A stretch of DNA of 64,000 nucleotides from an uncultured Pseudomonadales bacterium. Its GTDB lineage: Bacteria > Pseudomonadota > Gammaproteobacteria > Pseudomonadales > Azotimanducaceae. The notes under the pieces are model-generated. The model was not told the DNA's origin and did not search any database. It was given only the letters and a program-made list of their open reading frames with translations. The stretch spans positions 3,234,522 to 3,298,521 of the forward strand of contig CATOTI010000002.1 in NCBI GenBank assembly GCA_951813295.1, read 5' to 3'. Within the stretch, counting starts at the first letter, position 1. The number at the start of each line of letters is the position of its first letter. This document shows positions 37,005-46,202 of the stretch, piece after piece. Made by a program: the position numbers and the translations under genes.

Positions 37005-38152
37005 TCGAAGAGCCCGTTGAACGATTTAGCCTCGTTACTCGTGCGTGCCTCACGGATGCATTGAGCGAGGATCGGGATGCCGTCACGGATGTCCTCGTCC
37101 GGCACATGACCGAACGCGAGCCGCAGGTACGGAACCTGCTCGTGGTGGATGTGGAAGTTCGCCCCCGGCGCGTAGGTGAAACCACGTGCGGCGGTGAGCT
37201 CCATCAGCTTGTCCTGATCGACATCGTCCGGAAACCGCACCCAGACGAAGAGGCCACCGGCGGGGTTCGACCACGCGCAAAGGTCTGAAATCTCCGCTTC
37301 CAGCCCATGGACCACCAGGTTCTTCTTCACCTTGAGCGGCTCGTTCAAGGATTCCGTCAAGTCCCAGACATCGTCTTTGTAAAGCTCGGCGCAGACGGCC
37401 GCCGCGAACGTGTTGCCGCCCGCATCGAGACGCCGCGCCAGAATGCGATCGAACATCGGCTGCTGCGCTGTCAGATAACCAATACGCACACCAGGTGCCA
37501 GGATCTTCGAGAGTGAGCAGATGTAGATGATCTTGTCGTAATCGGAGAGCGCAAAAAGTGCGGGCGGTTTCTCGCCGTCGTAGTGCACATCGCCGTAGCA
37601 GTTGTCTTCCACCACCGGGATGTCGTGTGCCTGTGCGAGTTCGAGCAGGCGCTTACGCCGCGCGGTCGACATCGATGTGCCGGTCGGGTTCTGGTAGGTC
37701 GTCAGCGCATAGATGAATTTCGGTTTACGTGCTTCGCCGAGTTCCGCGAGCTTGGCTTCGAGAAGCTCGACCTGCATACCGTCCTCATCGACCGGCAGAC
37801 CCACCATGTTGATGCCAAGGGTGTCGTACGCGGTGATCGTGCCGACGTAGGTGAGCTCTTCGCAGATCACCGTGTCGCCTGGTTGGGTGAGCGCTTCGGC
37901 GACGAGCGTGACCGCCTGCATCGAACCGTTCATCAGCGACATGAGCTCGGGATCGACCGGCACACCCTCACGTTCGCTCTCGCGCTTCGCCATCGCCGCG
38001 CGCAGGCCCGGATGACCGAGCTTGCCGGGGTACTCGGTGATTTCGGCGTATTCGCGCGCGATGGCGGCGTGCGCGGCGGCTTGCACCGCTTCGACCGGGA
38101 AAGTGGCCGGATTCGTCCGGCCGGTGGAAAAGTTGAAAGTGCGTTCGCTCAT
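37001..38152 (-). CDS. PLP-dependent fold-type I aminotransferase
   Basis: 383 residues. The PLP lysine is K216 in YICSLSKILAPGVRIGY; NPTG lies at residues 155-158, DNCYGD near 183 and a late arginine in YLRLAFG. It matches the class I/II aminotransferases related to the MocR/2-aminoadipate (LysN) branch, but without a GntR DNA-binding domain. The ATG overlaps the stop of the TIM-barrel isomerase gene, so it belongs to the sugar-type operon read from 40053. Amino acceptor unknown. Confidence 0.9.
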   Translation of the reverse strand: MSERTFNFSTGRTNPATFPVEAVQAAAHAAIAREYAEITEYPGKLGHPGLRAAMAKRESEREGVPVDPELMSLMNGSMQAVTLVAEALTQPGDTVICEELTYVGTITAYDTLGINMVGLPVDEDGMQVELLEAKLAELGEARKPKFIYALTTYQNPTGTSMSTARRKRLLELAQAHDIPVVEDNCYGDVHYDGEKPPALFALSDYDKIIYICSLSKILAPGVRIGYLTAQQPMFDRILARRLDAGGNTFAAAVCAELYKDDVWDLTESLNEPLKVKKNLVVHGLEAEISDLCAWSNPAGGLFVWVRFPDDVDQDKLMELTAARGFTYAPGANFHIHHEQVPYLRLAFGHVPDEDIRDGIPILAQCIREARTSNEAKSFNGLFD

Positions 38153-38904
38153 TTCCCGTGCGCCAATCCGTTGTCATTAAGAAACCGAAAACTCTTCTCG
38201 ACGGCCGTGAACATGTCCGTGTCGCAGGCGTCGAATTCGACGATCAGCCAATCGAGTTTGTCAGGATCGGCGGCGTTGATGATGTCGGCGATCGGCAGCG
38301 CGCCGTCACCGACGGCGACGTTCGCCTCACCCTTCGTGAGCGGTCCGTCTTTGATGTGCAGCAGCGGCGCACGATCCTTGACCCGCGCAACCTCGGCGGC
38401 CGGGTCAACGGCGCCGAAGTTCGCCGCCCAGTACGTGTCGACCTCGAACTCGAGATCCGGGCAGAGTTCCTGGATCCAGTGGTAACCGAGCTTTCCGTCG
38501 ACCGGGTTGAACTCCCAGAAGTGGTTATGGATGAAGAGATCAATCCCCGCTGCTTTGAGCGGTTCGATGAGGGCATTGATCGTCTCGGCCGTGCGTTTGA
38601 CCGCGTCCATGTCCGCAAAGTCGTCCGGCGAAAAGCCCCCGGCCGCGCGCGTGAGCCCCAGCGACGAGATCGTATCGATCACCTCGCTCACGTCACTGCG
38701 ATTCGCCCAAGGCGTATGACTTGACGAGACGGCCATGCCGAGATCTTCGACCTGCGCCTTGAAGGCTTCGGGCGTTTTGCCGAATAGGTTGAACGGTTCG
38801 ACGCCGGCGAAGCCGATGGCGGCGACGCGCTCGAGTACGGCGTCGAAATCGGATTTCGATTCCTCCCGTAAGGAGTAGAGCTGGACGGAGAGGGGTTTGG
38901 TCAC
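38149..38904 (-). CDS. Sugar phosphate isomerase/epimerase (xylose-isomerase-like TIM barrel)
   Basis: 251 residues; the GTG start at 38904 follows AAAGGAG at eight bases. The AP_endonuc_2 fold is marked by QLYSLREE, GFAGVEPFNLFG, FIHNHFWEF (metal histidines), FEVDTYWA, LLHIKDGPL and WLIVEFDACD. Family members isomerise or epimerise sugars or inositols. It lies between a dehydrogenase (39028) and an aminotransferase (37001), which suggests an oxidised sugar that becomes aminated or rearranged. Confidence 0.88.
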   Translation of the reverse strand: MTKPLSVQLYSLREESKSDFDAVLERVAAIGFAGVEPFNLFGKTPEAFKAQVEDLGMAVSSSHTPWANRSDVSEVIDTISSLGLTRAAGGFSPDDFADMDAVKRTAETINALIEPLKAAGIDLFIHNHFWEFNPVDGKLGYHWIQELCPDLEFEVDTYWAANFGAVDPAAEVARVKDRAPLLHIKDGPLTKGEANVAVGDGALPIADIINAADPDKLDWLIVEFDACDTDMFTAVEKSFRFLNDNGLAHGK

Positions 38905-39027
38905 GGGGGCTCCTTTCAATGATTCAGGGGTCGAAGTTTTGCGGCATGCCCGATATGCCGACTCGGTCATACGGGGCGGGTGCCGCGTTCAAGAGCACGA
39001 CGCGATCGCGATGCAGGTGACGGGCGT

Positions 39028-40053
39028 TCACGTCCACTCCCCATAGATCCCATCCAATATCCGCTGCACCGCAAGCGATTGCTCAATCGATACACAGAGT
39101 TCCTCGCGTCCTTCGATCGCGTTGACGAAATTGTCGACGCGGCTCTGGTGCGGATAGATCGGCTCGGGTGCTTTGGGGTTCTGGATGACCTCGTAGCCGT
39201 CTTCGCCGGCGCGGTAGAGCTTGCTCTCGTAGGCATTCAACGTGCCTTCGCTGCCGTAGAGGACCACGTTCATGTCGTTGGCGTTTTCCTGATGAATCGC
39301 CCAAGCGGCCTCGAGCTGTACTGTTGCGCCGCCTTCGAGTTGGATGAGGGCCGTGGCGAAGTCGTCGACGTCGAAGCGGTTGTCGGTGCGCTCCGAACGG
39401 CCCCAACGACCATCGCCGATACCGCGGTTGCCGAACTGGGTGTGAGCCGTGCCGAGGACGTTGGTGGGTTCGAAGTTGTCGATGCACCAGAGGCCGACGT
39501 CGAGCATGTGCACGCCGATGTCGAGCAACCCGCCGCCGCCCGCGGTCTCCTGGTGCGTGAACCAGCTGCCGATTCGCGGGATGCCCGCCCGGCGGCGCCA
39601 GAAGGCTTTGACGTGGAAGACTTCACCGATGTCGCCGCGGGCGACCATGCTGCGGGCAGCCTGCGCATTCGCGCCGAACCGCTGGTTCATGCCGACCATG
39701 AATTTCGCGTTCGATCGGGCAGCGGCGTCGGCGACGGATTGTGCTTCGGCGAGGTTCATCGCGAACGGTTTTTCGAGCAACGTGTGCTTGCCGGCGTCGA
39801 GTGCCGCGATGGCGTAAGCCGCGTGGAAGCAGTTCGGGACGGCGATGTAGACGGCGTCGATGTCGTCTCGCGACAGGAGCGCGTGGCCGTCGTCGAGAAC
39901 GTTCTCGATGCCGTACATCTTGGCCAGTGCGGCAGCACGTTCTTTGCTCGGATCGGCGATCGCGACGAGCTCCGCGTCCGGGTTGGAGGCGAATTCTCGA
40001 CCGGTCATTTGCGCGATCATGCCTGCGCCGATCAGTCCCACCCGTACGCTCAT
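39028..40053 (-). CDS. Gfo/Idh/MocA-family oxidoreductase
   Basis: 341 residues from 40053, preceded by AAAGGGGGTGAC. The Rossmann start is VGLIGAGMIAQMTG; EKPFAMN is the diagnostic EKP motif, and GGGGLLDIGVHMLDVGLW carries the catalytic D-x3-H. It oxidises sugar or inositol hydroxyls with NAD(P). It diverges from the dehydrogenase gene at 40152 across 98 bases, so a shared regulatory region is likely. Confidence 0.93.
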   Translation of the reverse strand: MSVRVGLIGAGMIAQMTGREFASNPDAELVAIADPSKERAAALAKMYGIENVLDDGHALLSRDDIDAVYIAVPNCFHAAYAIAALDAGKHTLLEKPFAMNLAEAQSVADAAARSNAKFMVGMNQRFGANAQAARSMVARGDIGEVFHVKAFWRRRAGIPRIGSWFTHQETAGGGGLLDIGVHMLDVGLWCIDNFEPTNVLGTAHTQFGNRGIGDGRWGRSERTDNRFDVDDFATALIQLEGGATVQLEAAWAIHQENANDMNVVLYGSEGTLNAYESKLYRAGEDGYEVIQNPKAPEPIYPHQSRVDNFVNAIEGREELCVSIEQSLAVQRILDGIYGEWT

Positions 40054-40151
40054 GTCACCCCCTTTCGGCGCATTTCGAGAAACGCGGCATCGTAGCTTGA
40101 CCTTCGTCGCGCCTTCTACGTTCAATCGGCCGCGAAGGATCGGGAGGGGTC

Positions 40152-41315
40152 ATGGCGAAGTTGAAAATGGGTCTCGTCGGTGGCGGCGAGGGTGCCTTCA
40201 TCGGCGCGGTTCATCGCATGGCGGCCGAACTCGACGGGGAGATCGAACTCTTCTGCGGGGCGTTTTCGAGCGATCCGGCCAAGTCGCGAGCCGCCGGACC
40301 CGCGCTCTATTCGATCGATGCGGAGCGGTCCTACGGCAGCTACGCGGAGATGTTCGCGGCTGAAGGCGCGCGTGATGTGGCTGAGCGAATGGACTTTGTG
40401 GTCATCGCGACGCCCAACTACACCCATTTCCCGATCGCAAAGGCGGCCCTCGAGGCTGGTTTCGACGTGATGTCCGATAAGCCGGTGACGTTTGATCTCG
40501 CCGAAGCGCAGGAACTCGCGGCGCTGGTCGAGGCGAAAGAGCTGACGTTTGGCCTGACGCACAACTACACGGGCTATCCGATGGTGAAGGAAGCGCGCCA
40601 TCTCGTGCGCTCGGGTGCGTTCGGCGGCATTCGCCGGGTCGTGATGGAGTACATCCAGGGATGGCTCGCCGAGCCCGAGGAGATGAGCGGTGCGAACAAG
40701 CAGGCCGAGTGGCGTACCGATCCTGCTCGTTCGGGCGCTGCCGGGTGCATGGGGGATATCGGCACGCACGGCGAAAACCTCGTCGAGTACGTGACGGGCC
40801 TCAAGATCGCGTCGCTCTGCTCGGATCTCACGACGTTCGTGCCGGGCCGACGCCTCGAGGACGACGGCAACGTGCTCTTGCGGTTCGACAACGGTGCAAA
40901 GGGGGTTCTCTTTGCGAGCCAGATCGCGGTCGGCGAAGAAAACGGCATCCGGTTGCGCGTTTATGGCGAGAAAGGCGGTCTCGAGTGGCAGCAGATGGAG
41001 CCGAATTCATTGATCGTCCGGTGGTCGGACCGTCCCTATGAGATTCGTCGCACGGGTGGCCCCGGTGTCAGCCCCGCGGCGGCCGGCGCGACGCGCCTCC
41101 CGGCCGGGCACCCCGAAGGTTTTCTCGAGGCGTTCGCGATTCTCTATCGCAATTTCGCGGCGACCTTGCGGGCGCGGCGCGCGGGCTCGGAGCCGACGGA
41201 AGATGAACTCGATTTTCCGACCATCGCGGACGGTGTTCGCGGGATGGCGTTCATCGATACCGTCGTTGCGAGTTCGCGGGCCGGGTCGACGTGGCTCGAC
41301 TTTCCCGCTGTTTGA
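40152..41315 (+). CDS. Gfo/Idh/MocA-family oxidoreductase
   Basis: 387 residues with ATG after GGGAGGGG. GLVGGGEGAFIGAVHRMA is the nucleotide loop, SDKPVTFDLAEAQ replaces the usual EKP, and GCMGDIGTHGENL has the catalytic D-x3-H. The long helix after residue 160 and GTNKQ-type segment (GANKQAEWRTDP) are typical of the larger bacterial group acting on inositol-like or uronic substrates. It is followed 21 bases later by an isomerase gene on the same strand. Confidence 0.93.
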   Translation: MAKLKMGLVGGGEGAFIGAVHRMAAELDGEIELFCGAFSSDPAKSRAAGPALYSIDAERSYGSYAEMFAAEGARDVAERMDFVVIATPNYTHFPIAKAALEAGFDVMSDKPVTFDLAEAQELAALVEAKELTFGLTHNYTGYPMVKEARHLVRSGAFGGIRRVVMEYIQGWLAEPEEMSGANKQAEWRTDPARSGAAGCMGDIGTHGENLVEYVTGLKIASLCSDLTTFVPGRRLEDDGNVLLRFDNGAKGVLFASQIAVGEENGIRLRVYGEKGGLEWQQMEPNSLIVRWSDRPYEIRRTGGPGVSPAAAGATRLPAGHPEGFLEAFAILYRNFAATLRARRAGSEPTEDELDFPTIADGVRGMAFIDTVVASSRAGSTWLDFPAV

Positions 41316-41336
41316 CGAACGAATAAGGATTCAAGA

Positions 41337-42392
41337 ATGAAGACGCTCAAAGGCCCCGCGATATTCCTAGCGCAGTTCATGGCCGACGAAGATCCGTTTG
41401 ACAGCATCGAGGCGATGTCGAGGTGGGCTGCGAATCTCGGCTTCAAGGGCATCCAGGTGCCGATCGGCAATCCGGCCTTCCTCGACGTATCAGAAGCCGC
41501 GTCGAGCAAAACCTACTGCGATGATCTCAAGGGCCGCGTCGCGGCTTGCGGCATCGAGATCACCGAACTTTCCACCCATCTCGAAGGCCAACTCGTTGCC
41601 GTTCACCCGGCCTATGACCAGCTTTTCGACGGGTTTGCGCACGAGTCCGTGCGCGGTAATCCGAAGGCGCGCACGGAGTGGGCGATCGAACAGGTGAAGC
41701 TTGCCGCGAAGGCGAGCCGGAACCTCGGGCTCGATGCCCATGCGACGTTCTCGGGTGCGCTGCTCTGGCCGATGGTCTACCCCTGGCCGCAGCGTCCGGC
41801 GGGCCTCGTCGATACGGGCTTCGAGGAACTCGCGCGTCGTTGGCGGCCGATCCTCGACGTTTTTGAAGATGCTGGCGTCGACTGTTGTTACGAGATCCAT
41901 CCGGGTGAGGATTTGCACGATGGCGTCACGTTCGAGCGTTTCCTCGACGCGGTCGACGGGCATCAGCGCGCCAACATCCTCTACGACCCGAGCCACTTCG
42001 TGCTGCAGCAGCTCGACTATCTCGACTTCATCGACATCTACCACGAGCGCATCAAGATGTTTCATGTGAAAGATGCCGAGTTCAATAGCAACGGCCGCTC
42101 GGGCGTTTATGGCGGCTATCAGGATTGGATCGATCGTCCCGGCCGATTCCGCAGCCTCGGTGACGGCCAGGTCGATTTCCGCTCGATTTTCTCGAAGTTC
42201 GCGGCATACGACTTCGACGGCTGGTCGGTGCTCGAATGGGAGTGCTGTCTGAAGCACCAGGAGGACGGCGCGCGGGAAGGTGCGGCGTTCATCAACGATC
42301 ACATCATTCGAGTGACGGACAAGGCGTTTGACGACTTCGCATCGAGCGGCACCGACGAAGGCATGAACCGGCGGGTGCTGGGGCTCGACTGA
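41337..42392 (+). CDS. Sugar phosphate isomerase/epimerase (TIM barrel)
   Basis: 351 residues. Marks of the AP_endonuc_2/IolE-like fold: GFKGIQVPIGNP, HATFSGALLWPMVYPWPQRP, CCYEIHPGEDLHDG (metal glutamate and histidine), LYDPSHFVLQQLDYL, FHVKDAEFN and SVLEWECCLKHQEDG. It often accompanies Gfo/Idh/MocA enzymes, as here. Probable role: isomerisation of the oxidised sugar or cyclitol. Metal dependence is inferred from the family. Confidence 0.92.
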   Translation: MKTLKGPAIFLAQFMADEDPFDSIEAMSRWAANLGFKGIQVPIGNPAFLDVSEAASSKTYCDDLKGRVAACGIEITELSTHLEGQLVAVHPAYDQLFDGFAHESVRGNPKARTEWAIEQVKLAAKASRNLGLDAHATFSGALLWPMVYPWPQRPAGLVDTGFEELARRWRPILDVFEDAGVDCCYEIHPGEDLHDGVTFERFLDAVDGHQRANILYDPSHFVLQQLDYLDFIDIYHERIKMFHVKDAEFNSNGRSGVYGGYQDWIDRPGRFRSLGDGQVDFRSIFSKFAAYDFDGWSVLEWECCLKHQEDGAREGAAFINDHIIRVTDKAFDDFASSGTDEGMNRRVLGLD

Positions 42393-42398
42393 GCGGGA

Positions 42399-42596
42399 TC
42401 ATTCCCGATCGATCAGGTCTCCCGGCTCGCAATCGAGTGCTTCGCAGATTGCCTCGAGGGATGAAAACCGGATCGCTTTGGCTTTGCCGGTCTTCAAGAT
42501 CGAGAGATTAGCGAGCGTCAGCCCCACTTCGGCCGAAAGTTCCGTCAGCGTCATGCCGCGCTCGTCGAGGAGTTCGGCCAGGCGAATCACGATCAC
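42399..42596 (-). CDS. Xre/Cro-type helix-turn-helix regulator (YozG-like)
   Basis: 65 residues, GTG 42596 (a second GTG at 42590 also fits). The whole protein is one HTH domain: IRLAELLDERGMTLTELS, VGLTLANLSILKTGKAKAIRFSSLEAICEALDCEPGDL. It overlaps the DUF2975 stop by one base (TAGTG). Xre regulators paired with DUF2975 membrane proteins are common in bacteria. It probably binds the TATCGAT repeats upstream of its own operon. Confidence 0.9.
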   Translation of the reverse strand: MIVIRLAELLDERGMTLTELSAEVGLTLANLSILKTGKAKAIRFSSLEAICEALDCEPGDLIDRE

Positions 42597-43210
42597 TAGA
42601 CCGTGTACCGCGCGTCGTCTTCGAGCTTGGTGCCGTAACGAAACACCTGCCCGACTACAAGGATGATGCAGCTGATCATGACCCCGCCGAGGTTGAACGA
42701 GACGTCGTCGAGCGGCTCGAGGCTCAACCCGTCGGCTCGAACGATCTGATCGATCGGCGTCGCCGTGAGCGCCGGCAGGAAGGGCACGACGATGACACAT
42801 CCGAGCACGATCCAACCGATCGTCGTGATCCGGTCCGCGTTTTTTGAGGTGAACGGCGAAGTCTCGAGAGAGCGAACGAGGTCGCGTACCAGCGTCACGA
42901 GCCAGATCACCAGGCCGACCACCGCGACGATGAAGATCCAGAAATAGGCCGGCACCGCCGCCAACTCGAGATCGAGTTCGCCTTCGATGGAGTCGAGCGT
43001 GACCGCCGTTTCCTCGTCGACCGCGGTGAGGCTGAACCGCGATTCGTCGAGCTCGATCGCCACCGGGATCGACATGTTGACGTCGAGCGTACCGGCGGCC
43101 GTTCCGATCATGATCACAAGCATCAGGGCCGCGAGGAAGATCGTCATCGCCCAGACGATGTTCGTGACCAGACGGAGGATGCGATAGCTCATGCCCAGTT
43201 CCGTGCTCAT
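42596..43210 (-). CDS. DUF2975 membrane protein
   Basis: 204 residues with four hydrophobic segments: about 13-38 (IVWAMTIFLAALMLVIMI), 88-110, 127-150 and 172-190. The extracytoplasmic loop between the first two carries an acidic stretch (DEETAVTLDSIEGELDLELA). It matches the DUF2975 pattern, whose members sit with a small Xre regulator, as here. Function unknown; a membrane sensor or inhibitor of the regulator is possible. Confidence 0.85.
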   Translation of the reverse strand: MSTELGMSYRILRLVTNIVWAMTIFLAALMLVIMIGTAAGTLDVNMSIPVAIELDESRFSLTAVDEETAVTLDSIEGELDLELAAVPAYFWIFIVAVVGLVIWLVTLVRDLVRSLETSPFTSKNADRITTIGWIVLGCVIVVPFLPALTATPIDQIVRADGLSLEPLDDVSFNLGGVMISCIILVVGQVFRYGTKLEDDARYTV

Positions 43211-43238
43211 CGTTTTGCCTTGCCGCTTTGTTCGTATC

Positions 43239-43269
43239 TATCGATAAACGATAATATCGATTATCGATA
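43239..43269. promoter_or_regulatory. TATCGAT palindromic operator / divergent promoter region
   Basis: TATCGATAA (43239-43247) and TTATCGATA (43261-43269) form a perfect inverted repeat with a 13-base spacer, and a third TATCGAT starts at 43255 inside. The patch is far more AT-rich than its surroundings. It lies between the DUF2975/Xre pair on the minus strand and the dioxygenase on the plus strand. I infer an autoregulatory Xre operator and a core promoter. Confidence 0.6.
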
Positions 43270-43369
43270 TGTGTCAAACGAATCGTCGAGTAGGTCGAGG
43301 AAGGCGTCGTCCACTTGCAAGCGAAGCTTGCGTATTCTTTGGACAAGTCACTCACGGAGAGATCCGGTT

Positions 43370-44263
43370 ATGGAACACGCCGAAATCCTGGCGCGCGATC
43401 CGATCGTGTTGCCGCAGCCATTGCGCGAGCTATACCTGTCAGATGGTTATCTCGGCGCACCAGGCCTGATCGGCGAGCCGTGGCTTTCGCGCCTCCAGGC
43501 GCGGATGAACGACTACATCGAGGAGAGCCGTCAGGCCGACGCGAGCGATAAACGCTTCGATCTCGAACCCGATCACTGCGCCGATAGCCCGCGCATCCGA
43601 CGGCTCAACTCGCCAACGGACATCGACGATCTTTTCTGGGAATTCGCGTCGACCGGGCCCTTCGTGGACATTGCCGAAGACCTGCTCGGGCCCGACATCA
43701 AGTTCCATCACTCGAAGCTCAACTTCAAATGGGGTGGTGGCGGCGAGGAGGTGAAGTGGCACCAGGACATCCAGTTCTGGCCGCACACGAACTACGACGT
43801 CCTCACGATTGGTGTCTATCTGGATGATGTCGATGACGACGTCGCACCGATGGGCATCATCCCGAAGAGCCACGATGGGCCGCTCTACGATCTCTACGAC
43901 CATGATGAGGTTTGGACTGGCAATATCCGCGACGAAGACCTCACGAGGATCAACGCCGAGACGGCGAGTTACGTCCAAGGTCCCGCCGGGACGGTGACCG
44001 TACACAACTGCCGTTCGATCCACGGCTCGCCGCCGAACCGGGGTAATCGACCGCGCCCGTTGCTGCTTTGTGCTTACTCGGCGGGCGATGCCTTGCCGAT
44101 TACCAATCTCGTCGCACGTGGGCACGGTGACGAGGTCGTTCGGGGTCGGCGGGCACGCTGGGCTCGGTTCGATCCGCGCCCCGTGTTGATGCCACCGGAT
44201 TGGGGCAAAACCGGCTACAAATCGATCTTCCAGCACCAGCAGAAGGAAGAACTCGCGAACTGA
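43370..44263 (+). CDS. Phytanoyl-CoA-dioxygenase-family (2OG-Fe(II)) enzyme
   Basis: 297 residues starting MEHAEILARD. The Fe(II) triad is H131-x-D133 in WHQDIQFW and H218 in CRSIHGSPPNRG; the arginine after it (R224 region) would hold 2-oxoglutarate. The FHHSKLNFKWG segment is typical of PhyH-type hydroxylases of small molecules. Substrate unknown. It stands alone, divergent from the DUF2975/Xre pair, and is one of three members of this family in the window. Confidence 0.9.
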   Translation: MEHAEILARDPIVLPQPLRELYLSDGYLGAPGLIGEPWLSRLQARMNDYIEESRQADASDKRFDLEPDHCADSPRIRRLNSPTDIDDLFWEFASTGPFVDIAEDLLGPDIKFHHSKLNFKWGGGGEEVKWHQDIQFWPHTNYDVLTIGVYLDDVDDDVAPMGIIPKSHDGPLYDLYDHDEVWTGNIRDEDLTRINAETASYVQGPAGTVTVHNCRSIHGSPPNRGNRPRPLLLCAYSAGDALPITNLVARGHGDEVVRGRRARWARFDPRPVLMPPDWGKTGYKSIFQHQQKEELAN

Positions 44264-44264
44264 G

Positions 44265-45293
44265 TCAGCTTCGCTCGCCGGCGAGGTTTGTCTCCATGAG
44301 CGCGAAGACTTCGTCACGGCTTTTTGATCGATCGCCGAGCAGGACCATCAACTTGGTCATCGCGGCTTCCAGCGTCATGTCAGCGCCATTGGCGACGAAC
44401 CTCGCGAGGCCCGCGCTCGTGGCGTAACGACCGGGCGCGATTGCTCCCGCCTGACATTGCGTGACGTTGACGATCACCTTGGTTCGCACGGCTTCCTGGA
44501 TCACGTCGAGGAACGCCGCGTCGTTCGGCGCGTTGCCGACCCCGTAGGTCTGCAGCACGACGCCCCTGATGTCGGGATCCTCGAAGGTGCTTCGAAAGAA
44601 CTGTGTGTGTTGTACCCCTGGAAAAACCTGGAACGGAACGACGTTTGGCTCGATTTCGCGGTGTAAGCGGAGAGGACCGGCGGGGATTGGCGCCGCTGTG
44701 CCGATCTCGGGTAGCTGCGCACCGCGACCGAGCGGTTCCAGGTTCGGCGAATCGAAAGCGAGTAGGCCCGCCGAATTCACTTTGCTGGCGCGATTGCCGC
44801 GCAGCAATCGGTCGTGGAAAAAGATGCAGACCTCGGGAACGCATGCGATCCCGGAGGCGGCCGGGTTGGCGATGGCGAGCGCGGCGAGCAGGTTCGACCG
44901 TCCGTCGCTATCAGGATGGCCGACCACCGGGATCTGGGCACCCGTGAACACCACCGGCTTGGCGAGGTTTTCCGACATGAAGGAAAGGGCGCTCGCGGAG
45001 AATGCCATCGTGTCGGTGCCGTGCAGGACGACAAAACCCTCGAAGTCGTCGTATGCCGAAACGATGAGATCCGCGATCTCGCGCCAGTTATCGATGACGA
45101 TGTTCGAGGAATCGATCGGTGACGTCGTCGACCGAGCTACGACTTCGAAGTCGAGCTGATCCAGTTCGGGTAAATCTTCGGCGAGCACGTCCCAGGACGC
45201 CGCGGCGAGGGAACTCTGTGGATCGTTCGGGTCGCTCGGCACCGCGCCGATCGTGCCACCGGTATAGATCACCAGGACGCCGCGGTTGGGCAT
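44265..45293 (-). CDS. ansA: Type I L-asparaginase
   Basis: 342 residues. The first nucleophile threonine lies in VIYTGGTIGAV; the second motif is VLHGTDTMAFSASAL with the T-D pair; HPDSDGRSNLL and QCQAGAIAPGRYA follow. No signal peptide is seen, in line with the cytoplasmic low-affinity AnsA type. It hydrolyses asparagine to aspartate and ammonia. It starts directly after the stop codon of the phosphatidylserine decarboxylase gene, so the two are co-transcribed. Confidence 0.93.
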   Translation of the reverse strand: MPNRGVLVIYTGGTIGAVPSDPNDPQSSLAAASWDVLAEDLPELDQLDFEVVARSTTSPIDSSNIVIDNWREIADLIVSAYDDFEGFVVLHGTDTMAFSASALSFMSENLAKPVVFTGAQIPVVGHPDSDGRSNLLAALAIANPAASGIACVPEVCIFFHDRLLRGNRASKVNSAGLLAFDSPNLEPLGRGAQLPEIGTAAPIPAGPLRLHREIEPNVVPFQVFPGVQHTQFFRSTFEDPDIRGVVLQTYGVGNAPNDAAFLDVIQEAVRTKVIVNVTQCQAGAIAPGRYATSAGLARFVANGADMTLEAAMTKLMVLLGDRSKSRDEVFALMETNLAGERS

Positions 45294-46202
45294 CTACGTT
45301 ACCGCCCTGGCCAAGCGCCGACCCATCTTGAGATAGCTTTCCATCGCCTGCTCCGTGTGCCCGACGATGGATCGATCGAGCCGCCAGCGACCGGGCTCGC
45401 CCAGCACGATCACGGTCGAGCCGCCAAAGAGAAACATGCCTTTCTCGTCACCGCGCCCGAAGGTATCGGATCGGTGCGTCTCGACGATCTTGCCGACGCA
45501 AGTCGCACCTACCTCGACGTAGGCGAGCTTGCCGAAGTTTTTGGTCTCGAGAATCGTGACGGCACGCTCGTTGATCATGAAAATATCGCTGCGCTCCGCG
45601 AGCGCCCAGGGATTCACGGAATGAAGCGCGCCGGGGATGCGCCAGCGATCGAGAACGCGGCCTTCGTCGGGGAAGTGAAACCGGTGGTAGTCGACGGGAC
45701 AGAGTCGTGCGATGAAGCCGGGACCACCGTCAAAGGCCGCCTGCCAGGATTCGTTTTGCAGGAGTGCGGGTGCGGCGAAAAATCGCCCTTTGACGGGAAT
45801 CTCGACCGCACCGTCCAGTTGGTCGTAGCCGAAATAGCGCGCATCACACGGCGCCGGGAACTCCTCGCCCGCCACGAAGGGACGCGCGCCCTCCGCGACA
45901 CGACGGGTGAAGAACTCATTGAACGACCCGAACGGATCGTCCGCGCGACGCCCCTCGGTTGGCTGAAACTCGTCCATCGGGATGCCGAACCGTTCGATGA
46001 AAGGCGCGACTTTCTGCTTCGAGCGCGGCCGATCCTGCAACCACCCATAGAAGCGCGAAAGGAATGGTGCGGCGACCACCGCCGACAACAACCGACCGAT
46101 GACCGTGCCATACATGAAGCGTACCCACGCACCGCCGTAGACCGCCTCCTCGCACACGTCGCCGGTTTCGTGGTCGACGAAGCGAATGGGTTGCTGCGGC
46201 AC
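45294..46202 (-). CDS. psd: Phosphatidylserine decarboxylase proenzyme
   Basis: 302 residues if GTG 46202 (MPQQPIRF) is the start, preferred because family members begin near this PIRF segment; an upstream GTG at 46250 is the alternative. The catalytic parts are visible: FNEFFTRRV, FPAPCDARY, CPVDYHRFHFP with the Asp-His pair, and GGST in FLFGGSTVIVLGEPG, where self-cleavage before the serine makes the pyruvoyl group. It converts phosphatidylserine to phosphatidylethanolamine at the inner membrane. Confidence 0.93.
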   Translation of the reverse strand: MPQQPIRFVDHETGDVCEEAVYGGAWVRFMYGTVIGRLLSAVVAAPFLSRFYGWLQDRPRSKQKVAPFIERFGIPMDEFQPTEGRRADDPFGSFNEFFTRRVAEGARPFVAGEEFPAPCDARYFGYDQLDGAVEIPVKGRFFAAPALLQNESWQAAFDGGPGFIARLCPVDYHRFHFPDEGRVLDRWRIPGALHSVNPWALAERSDIFMINERAVTILETKNFGKLAYVEVGATCVGKIVETHRSDTFGRGDEKGMFLFGGSTVIVLGEPGRWRLDRSIVGHTEQAMESYLKMGRRLARAVT

